From Cephalopachus bancanus (lineage: Eukaryota > Chordata > Mammalia > Primates > Tarsiidae): a stretch of 64,000 nt of DNA. Made by a program: the position numbers and the translations under genes. Shown here piece after piece: positions 56,361-64,000 of this stretch. How positions within the stretch are numbered: the stretch's first letter is position 1; every line of letters starts with the position of its first letter. The stretch lies in assembly GCA_027257055.1 (NCBI GenBank), contig JAPVLO010000153.1, positions 7,750,001 through 7,814,000 of the forward strand, written 5' to 3'. Under the pieces are notes generated by a model, which did no database searches, had not been told where the DNA came from, and worked only from the letters and a program-made list of their open reading frames with translations.

Positions 56361-57504
56361 ATCAATCTGACTTTCTCAATCTAGACTTGTAATACCAATG
56401 GTACCAAAGATAAAGTTTCAAGGAGGGAAAGCCCAACTATCTGTCTAAAATATTCAATATAACAATTCTGAGCTTTCAGTAAAAGCTAAAAATTCTTACG
56501 TTTTACCACTAAATTAAAAAAGAACCTTTGCTATTAAGAAAGCATATTCAATAAATAAGTTAGTATCATTAATAATTTGCTTGCTTCAAATGAATTATTC
56601 CTCTTTCCAATGAATGTTTTCATGGTTACCAGCAAAGTTGTGTTAGATGAGCACAGAGTCCCATCAGACATAAAATAATACCTCCAACCACTGGACTTTC
56701 ATTTAGTAGGTTTTAGTACCCCTCCACTTCAGGGCATAGATGGGGGAATGGTATTGGTTCCAAAGTTTTGGTACAATAGGATGATATCTGCCTCCCTGTG
56801 ATGATTTTAGACACAGCATAATGATTCCAACTATCTTTCCCTGGAGCCATGGTCAAAAGCTCATGAAATTTTGATTCCTTGTCTCTTTTTTCCATCCAAT
56901 AGGTCTTGCTAATTACACATTCAACAAAATTCTCTCCATCCAATTCTCTACTGCCTATAGGAAAAGGCAGTTCAGTCTTTCTGAAAAAGAATTATTCCCA
57001 AACGGGAAAGAATTTGAGGTAACGTGTGGCCTAGTAACTAGTCTTCCTTCCAGAGCCAGATGAAAGAAGTGACCTTCTCCACTCGCCAGTTCCCTATAGG
57101 AGCAAGATCTACCCAAGACACAGCTGACCGTGATAAATCATTAGAGATTTACAACATATTTAAAAACAAGGCCAACAACAGGGTCATTATGCCATATTGC
57201 CCATTTGATTGTCAGAGGACCGATACTTCATTAACAAAGGAATTCACACTGATATTTTCAGGGGCACATAAAATAATCGCTACCTAAATGTTTTCCCAGG
57301 CTTTAAAAGAAGTATAAAAATGGCCTAAGTCTATATTACATCCATATCTTTAGTAATAGCTTCATTGTTATTATATGTTGTATTATTAATTTACTTTCAA
57401 ACCAATGTCTTCACATATTTCGCTACAGTAGAAAGGAGACATAGTATGATCATCATTTTTAAGAGACTTAACTATAAGATATTCACTTACTCTCGCAATC
57501 ATTT
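56361..57504. other. unassigned DNA
   Basis: No repeat named. Frames at 56713-56943 (minus) and 57060-57287 (plus) have no recognisable product. Confidence 0.4.
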
Positions 57505-57645
57505 ACAGCCTTTGCCCACCCACTACGTGCCAGGCACTATACTAGATACCAATATGAAAAGGTGACCATTCTCTGCTCTTCATGATCACCGTCTAGTGGA
57601 GGAGACAGCCTTCATACAATCACAGCCAGAAAGGGCAGGAATTAA
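57505..57645 (-). mobile_element. L2 fragment
   Basis: 'CTACGTGCCAGGCACTATAC', 'TCATGATCACCGTCTAGTGG' and 'GAGACAGCCTTCATACAATC' are antisense L2. Confidence 0.75.
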
Positions 57646-58039
57646 GTAGGAAGAGAGTAAGGAGGGGATACTGTGAGAAAAAAATAGCACACATATTTAC
57701 AGTGAGTTATGTGCCCCTGATATTTTGGGTGATTGCAAGTAGTCTAATGGGCAGAGCACAAGGAAAAAAAGTAGGAAGTATGGCTGAAAAAGTATGTGTG
57801 GTTAGACTCTCTATATGCATTGTAGAGAGCTCTGAATATTGTGTTACATATTTTGATTAATGATTTGGGGTTTGATCACTGAGGACTTGCCTTCAGATCT
57901 CTGGATTCAAAAGCCTTGATTTTCTCTCCTAGATACACTTGTCCCTCCAAATTCTAGTGAACACTACACTGAATTTGACCAAAGATCTCCCAATGCAGAT
58001 ATATAAATTTCCTGTGAGAAGCAATTAGTAGGTTCTCTT
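57646..58039. other. unassigned DNA
   Basis: Nothing assignable. Confidence 0.45.
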
Positions 58040-58140
58040 AGTATCAGTTCCATTTTACAGGTGAAGAAACTAAAGCGTAAAGAAGTTAAGTAACTTGTCC
58101 GAGGTCACACAGTTAGTTAGGTGATCCCAGGAAATCTGGC
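58040..58140 (-). mobile_element. MIR core
   Basis: 'CCATTTTACAGGTGAAGAAA', 'GAAGTTAAGTAACTTGTCCG' and 'AGGTCACACAGTTAGTTAGG' form a well-preserved antisense MIR core. Confidence 0.88.
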
Positions 58141-58999
58141 TCCGTTGTGTCTAATAATCCTAGCTACAACACTTCACCCTTTCTTTATCTGAAACCTTTA
58201 CACATTTGTCTGTGTTCTACTGATTTTGGTATTGGTGAGTAAAGGCTGCCTTCCGGAATAGGAGAGATAACTGGCTAAGTTTGTAACTGAAACAATATCT
58301 ATAATAACACAGGTCTTGGGGTCAAGGATCAAGGAAATTCACCCCAGTCATGTCTCTTAATATCTTTTTTTTACCCATTCATTGCTATTCGATACCAGAC
58401 ACCCGGCACACAACAGCCTCACCCTGTTAAGGGTGAAAAAGTGCTACAAGAATCTGCAAAGAATATTAATGGATTTGACTGAGACCTCTGAAATGCTTCA
58501 AAGACTGCACTTTTACTTACTATCCAAATCATTAAAAGTTAAAGGCGGCAAATCTAAGAGAGATATTATGTGCCTGGCAAATATTGTTTGTTTGGTTTTG
58601 TTTGAGACTTCATGGAGAAAATATAAAAGGCATTGGAGTGTAGGCTGAAGTCAGAGCAGGACAGACAGGTCCTGCAAGTGTTTCTCTATATGCATTGAGA
58701 TTAATAACATCCAAAAAGGCCTTAAGGCTGTCTTCCTACTTTACATTTACCCAAAAGGTAGTATGTCATTTTCCTTGGAAGAACAATTATTAAAAATACT
58801 CTTACAAGATGACTCAATTGTTGTGGTTTTAAAAATTGTATACTTTGTTTTGAATATCTATTGCCCTCAAATCCCTTACTAGAGATCAATATTTGTTGGA
58901 AGTTCAACACCAAAGACTTATTGTGTGGGAGGAGGTGGAGTTACTCCAAAGGCTAGAACCAGCACAGAACCAGTCATACAACTTTGTATACATTTTTGC
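58141..58999. other. unassigned DNA
   Basis: A plus frame at 58382-58648 (88 codons) shows no recognisable domain. No repeat named. Confidence 0.4.
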
Positions 59000-59128
59000 T
59001 TTTAATCTTCATAATTTTGAGTACTGTCTTAATTATCCTCACTTCACAAAAAAGCTAGAATTCAGGGAGCCTAAGTGACGCCCAAAGTTACACAGCTTTG
59101 TAGAAATGGAATTCATCTCTAGACTTGT
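59000..59128 (-). mobile_element. MIR core
   Basis: 'CTTAATTATCCTCACTTCAC', 'AAAAAAGCTAGAATTCAGGG' and 'CAAAGTTACACAGCTTTG' are antisense MIR. Confidence 0.7.
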
Positions 59129-59234
59129 GTGTTAAGCCTTATGTTTTGCTAGGACTATACAGTTAAAAAATGAGAGGGAAAAGTAGAGCCTTTGAATAGA
59201 GTCATAGGCAAGAAAGATGAAAGCTCTGAAGATG

Positions 59235-59390
59235 AAATGCTCTGCATAAGAAAGATCCTAGTTTGAATTCTAACTCTGTCTCCATTCATCTGTATGATCC
59301 TGGGCAAATCTTTTAACTCTTTTAACAGTTGACTTCTTATAAAATGGAACTGGTACTATTTGGCCTGATACCTCAGGAGGATTCTGTCAG
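59235..59390 (+). mobile_element. MIR SINE
   Basis: 'CCTAGTTTGAATTCTAACTC', 'GTATGATCCTGGGCAAATCT' and 'CTTATAAAATGGAACTGGTA' are sense MIR. It faces the antisense MIR at 59.0 kb. Confidence 0.75.
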
Positions 59391-59567
59391 GTCAGGTATG
59401 CCTAGGGCCTCTCTAAGCTGGAGAGACATGTACAAAGGCAATGTACCATTCTTAATGTTAACACTGGGACTACATCCCTAGTGTCCTGACACTTTGTATC
59501 AATGCCCAGAAACTTGGCTCTTCCCTCAGTCTCATTCACTCTCCTCAGCTGCCAGGAATGCTTGGTA

Positions 59568-59860
<293 letters not shown>

Positions 59861-59989
59861 AAGCTTTGTTCATGGAGATTATGCCCTTAAGAGTATCTCC
59901 ACTTCTTTGCAGTACGAAAACTCATTATGTGAAATAAGGCTGCCCTTTACAAAGAGTGTATTTTTGAAAGTTCTCTCACTAGCTGCTGG

Positions 59990-60062
59990 GCAAAAAAATT
60001 GTCATTCAACAAACCAAGTACACAGAGTCTCTGCCCTCAGGGTTTTTATATCCTGAGAATGA
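59990..60062 (-). mobile_element. L2 end scrap
   Basis: 'TCATTCAACAAACCAAGTAC' then 'TCTCTGCCCTCAGGGTTTTT' fits the antisense L2 end. Confidence 0.5.
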
Positions 60063-60224
60063 CTAGCAATCTTCCCTCACCCAAGTGTAAACACAGCTTT
60101 CAGAGGGCAGGTTCTGGGGCAGCTTGTGGCCAAGATGAAATTGATTTACTTCTGTGTCCAAAGTCATGACTATCATAAGAGCTGCCATGTCCAAGTATCT
60201 CCCTGGGACTTGATGTACAGGACA

Positions 60225-60355
60225 GGTGTGTTAGATATATTATTTCTAAACCCCATGATAGCCTTGTGAAATATTTTTATCCCCATTTTGCAAAGGAAGA
60301 AAATGAGGCTCTGGGTCAACATGCCCAAGACGTTGCCAGAGCACATTCCAAACAA
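60225..60355 (-). mobile_element. MIR core
   Basis: 'TTATCCCCATTTTGCAAAGG' and 'AAGAAAATGAGGCTCTGGGT' form the antisense MIR core. Confidence 0.75.
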
Positions 60356-63061
60356 CCAGCCAGTTCCAAAGTACTACCTTGTCCAGTGCTACCTCATCTT
60401 TCTTGCTGATCATCAGAGCCACTAGGGGCTTAGAGGGCTATGCTGGCAAAAAGGAAATCTGATGTTTTCTAAAACTCACAGCCAACCCCAATTCCTACTT
60501 TCTTTTAACAGTTCATCAAACCATTTTTCTCTCTTATATTCATTCAGTCCTGAGTTTCTATTTACTTGAAGTGATAGATATAATATTTTTTGAATTTTTG
60601 ATGCCTTGGGGTACAAATGTAGAGTTTGTGGGGGATAAGAGAAACAAAATGTTGAAGAAATTGAAATATACAAAGTATTAATTTGTAGTCTCCTTTACAA
60701 ATTTACAATCACTTTCTTTGGGGATATCAAGATAGGTTATGTAGTTACTATATTACCCATTTAAATAACCAAATGTCACTAAGTACCGTGAGGTGGATCA
60801 TAGCTGTTTCCTTTAAAAATGGCATTTGTTTTCAACCAGGTATGTTATCTGTCTCACAATCTAATCACTTTCACATCTTTAACTTAAGATGTCCACAAAA
60901 TCACACAGTGTGGTTCAGGTGGAGAAAAGAAATAGGGTCTGCATCGAATTCTATCTCTCAACTGATCTGCATCTCTCCTATAGCATTTTCTGATGGATTT
61001 AGGAATTGCATGAGCCTCTGTAACCTTTTGATGAGGTGGGGGGGGGTTTCAGAGCAGTATTTCCATGAATTTTTCTTTGTCTTTCCTGCTTCAGAGGAGA
61101 AGCACTGCTTTAACACAAGAGCTTTCTGGCAAAGAACGCTGCTTTTTTAGTGGTCAGCTCAGGAGAGCCAGCAATTCAGCCTAGTGAGAACCAGTGGCAC
61201 AGGCAGACTACACTTCTTCAGCTCCTTTGAACTTGGCTATTGTTATTGTGCTGTGATTGTCATTTAAGAGCAAAGACTTTATGGAGGGCAGATCAGCTGG
61301 CTGTAGGGAGGGTTTAAGTCTTCTTTTTGTAATCAGATAATCAATGAATAACTTACCTAGAGAGTTGAGAACTATCAGAGCTACTGTGACAGTTCTCACA
61401 AGTGACTGTTTTTTGTTTTTTTTTTTTTTTTTTGCCCTAACCAGGTAGGCATTATATACTTCTTAGTGGTGAAGAAGGGGTGGAGACAAAGATAGATCAA
61501 CTGGTGAAAACCTATATATATATATATATTTCTTCAACAGCCAAAATATTTTTCTGTTTATCTCCTGCTTAACCACAAAATAACAAAACATATAATAAAA
61601 TAAGATTAAATACCCAGTTTACTAAATGGCAGAGGCAAGGAAAACAGAGTCAGGAATTCACACTCTTACATATGAGGAAAGAGAGAAGCACAGAGATTTT
61701 GGAAATGCCAATGTCCATTCAATGAAATAAAAAGAAGAGACTCCTGTAAGCATCCTGCAGAAGCTCGTCTTTTGTTCTATGCCAAGGAAGCCATTGTAGG
61801 TTATTAGCTTTGCAGCCTTACTGGGAACTGAAGGAATGCTCTGTAGAGTCAAGGGCATGTTATAATAAAGTGTTCTGTTTGTTTACATTGGCAAGCATAA
61901 GCCGACTTTGCTAAGTGATACTCTGATAGGGCCCAGGGCCAGCACAGTTAGAGGAGGAAAAGGGAGCCTTCTCAGGACTGGGTTTCTCAAACTTCCTGCC
62001 CTCAGCACTGAACTCAGAGGGACCCTGAGATGTCTACAGGAGGATGATAAATTCTGTCAGCGTGTAGGAAAATGGCTGGGAAAGAGAGGGACTGTCTAGA
62101 ATGCTGCCCTGTCACTGGGGGATCCAAGGGAGGCTGGAGGATATTGTGAAAGGGATTGAAGGGCTGGCTAGAGGAATGGTTCCATCAGCTGCTACAACAC
62201 AGCACTCTGGGTTGCTCCATCTTTGTCAGGGAAGGTATCAGAGGCGGGTTTCCCTCTCATCAGAATGAGCGTTGTGCCTTGGGCTCACAAGTCTTAATCC
62301 TCCTCAGGCTGTTGCATGTCCAATGAGTGCCCTCGGGGGATGATGCAGATCCAAGGTAGCAACCCCAAATGGGGAGGAAACCCTGAACCTCCCCTTCTCA
62401 GAGCTCGGCTCCAGTCTACAAATGTACCAAGGTGCATGCTCTGAGCAGCAGTCATGGGTAGGGGAGGCATTCCTGAGAAAATGGGTCTCAGCCACACCCT
62501 TCGAGTGCTCTCTTGGAGATGGTACCAGGTTAGTTGGCTTATCTTCAGCCTCCACCTAGACTTAGACTCTGTAGGTACAACTTTCTAGCCTTGAGGACTG
62601 AATGGGTAGCATGAGGGGGACTGACATGAATGTTGGAAGAAGCTGAGCTGATGAGTGGGGACACCTATGCAAACCCAGAAAGATCTACATTTGCTAAATC
62701 TTAGTCATTCACCTGAGCCCCAGTCGAGGGATCATGCCCAGATCTGGACAACAAGTCACTGGAAATGGAGGAAGAGTTGGCCCTGTAATTGATTAATGCT
62801 CAAAATTTTGGAAAGAAAAGAGAAGATAAAATAGATTGTAGTTTCAAACACTCCCAATGAGCTGTGAATCCCCTGCCCATGGTATAACCAAGCACATGGG
62901 TAAAGCTGGCCTCACTTACCCACCTGTGACTTTTGATTTTACATCATGGCTGACATCCTTGACAAACTGACTTACCTTGGATTTAAAGGGGAAAAACAAC
63001 ATAAAACAGTTGGGATCAGGAGAAAATGGTTTCCAAGCACCTACACCTCTCTACTTCTGCA
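60356..63061. other. unassigned, repeat-poor DNA
   Basis: 2.7 kb without a nameable transposon. Contains a G-run at 61037-61045, a T-run at 61412-61433 and a short (TA)n at 61512-61530. Frames at 60773-61150 (plus, 125 codons) and 62294-62555 (minus) show no recognisable domain. Confidence 0.4.
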
Positions 63062-63365
63062 ATGGATTGAATGCTGTATCTCCTCAAAATTCATATGTTG
63101 AAATCCTAACCTCCAATATGATGAAGCCTTTGGAAGGTGATTAGCTCACAGATGAGATTAGTGCTCTTATAAAAGAGCTCTCTCTTCTACGACCCAGAGA
63201 GAGACCTCACCAGAACCTAGCTATGCTGGCACCCTGATTTCAGACTTCCAGCCTCCAGAACTATGAGAAATAAATCTCTGTTGTTTAGAAGCCACCTAAT
63301 CTAGAGTACTTTATCATGGCAGCTTTATTATAGTACTTTATTACAACAGCTTGAACTGGTTAATA
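63062..63365 (+). mobile_element. MaLR (MLT1/MST-type) LTR
   Basis: 'GGATTGAATGCTGTATCTCC', 'AAAATTCATATGTTGAAATC', 'GATTAGTGCTCTTATAAAAG', 'CCAGCCTCCAGAACTATGAG', 'AAATAAATCTCTGTTGTTTA' and 'TTATTACAACAGC' occur in LTR order. A short direct repeat near 63300-63350 (AGTACTTTAT twice) is inside its 3' end. Confidence 0.87.
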
Positions 63366-64000
63366 CACTCCTGAGACCCATTCTCTTAGGAAAGACTAGC
63401 CTTCACTTTGCTCCGTTTGAAAACAATATTAGAGTATCCTGCCCATATAGCTTTGGGCCACTGCCCCATCCCCAGGCAGGAGCTCCATATATAGCAATCC
63501 TCTATGGTAGCCTGAGAAACAAGAGGAAGATTTCAGCAGAAGGAATCTTCCTGAGGAAGCTGTCCCTCCTAATTAGGTTTCTTGTCCTGCTTTTGCTCCC
63601 TGAGGTCCCAATGCCCTTTGTTCACTTTCCTTCTAATCCCCTGGCTGATGAAGTCAGGTTTTGGAGAATTCTTTTAAGAGTGCCATTTGGCCTTAAAAGT
63701 TTCAAACCGTGCTTGATCTCCTAGAACCCCTCTTTTTTATGGGTGTCCTGATTCTGAGCAGGCATTTACTCCCTTTGCTTTTCCTCTATTTTCTTTCCAC
63801 TTTTCACTCCCCTTCCTTTTATCTTGCGATACACACTTATCACCTCTCTGCCTAGAAAACTTAGTAGCTCTTCACCACCCTCAGGATTGAGTCCAAACTT
63901 CCCAGCTTGACCTTTCATGGAGTATAGGTTCCATACACGACTGTGGAACATAGTATCAGATCAAACAATTCTCTTGATCTTTATCAGAACCTCTATTCCA
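63366..64000. other. unassigned DNA to the window end
   Basis: No gene, RNA or repeat named. A minus frame at 63766-63951 has no recognisable product. Confidence 0.45.

Noticed and set aside
61412..61433. Long T-run as the tail of a retroelement
   Set aside because: No element body or target duplication is visible next to it; the same holds for 26173-26191 and 44799-44813.

Overview
This window is mammalian nuclear DNA, and specifically primate. It holds twelve copies or fragments of the dimeric 7SL-derived Alu, several poly(A)-tailed LINE-1 (L1) fragments, and the older mammalian layers L2, MIR, MER5/MER20-type hAT elements and MaLR LTRs. Most Alus share changes that I do not associate with human, lemur or galago Alus. 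The young L1s share a 3' end reading (on their sense strand) TACCCCACATCTTTATAATAAA, unlike human L1PA. Together these suggest a tarsier-like haplorhine. That assignment is an inference from remembered repeat sequences. There are no bacterial-type genes, operons or CRISPR arrays.

No complete protein-coding gene can be supported. Nearly all open frames are short chance frames or pieces of transposons. The only promoter-like region is a CpG island at about 29.2-30.2 kb. It carries two strong plus-strand splice donors, after 29421 and after 29986, so it probably holds the untranslated first exon(s) of a plus-strand gene whose body lies mostly outside the window. A possible downstream exon is at 34381-34668. 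I do not recognise the gene.

Layout: 0-8.4 kb has a truncated L1, an old hAT element, L2, a degenerate hAT (ZBED/FAM200-like) transposase relic, a purine tract and a 1.4 kb L1. 8.4-16 kb has an Alu, MaLR-type LTRs, a U2 snRNA scrap, an L2 split by an LTR-like piece and mariner copy 1. 16-27.3 kb is dense in old L1M/L1ME, one L1M being split by mariner copy 2 and another by a young L1. 27.3-31 kb is nearly repeat-free and contains the CpG island. 31-49 kb is MIR, L2, hAT and Alu set in unique DNA. 49-54 kb is rich in L1, microsatellites and nested insertions, including an L1 with a probable 3' transduction and a tiny polyadenylated retrocopy. 54-64 kb is mostly unique DNA with a diverged direct repeat, MIR, L2, one Alu and a MaLR LTR.

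The best-supported unusual items are: a non-autonomous mariner family present twice with the same internal deletion; the hAT transposase relic; an Alu lineage with a tRNA-like B-box hairpin; the L1 3' transduction; the 73-bp mRNA-tail retrocopy; and a recent 64-bp tandem duplication inside a MIR.
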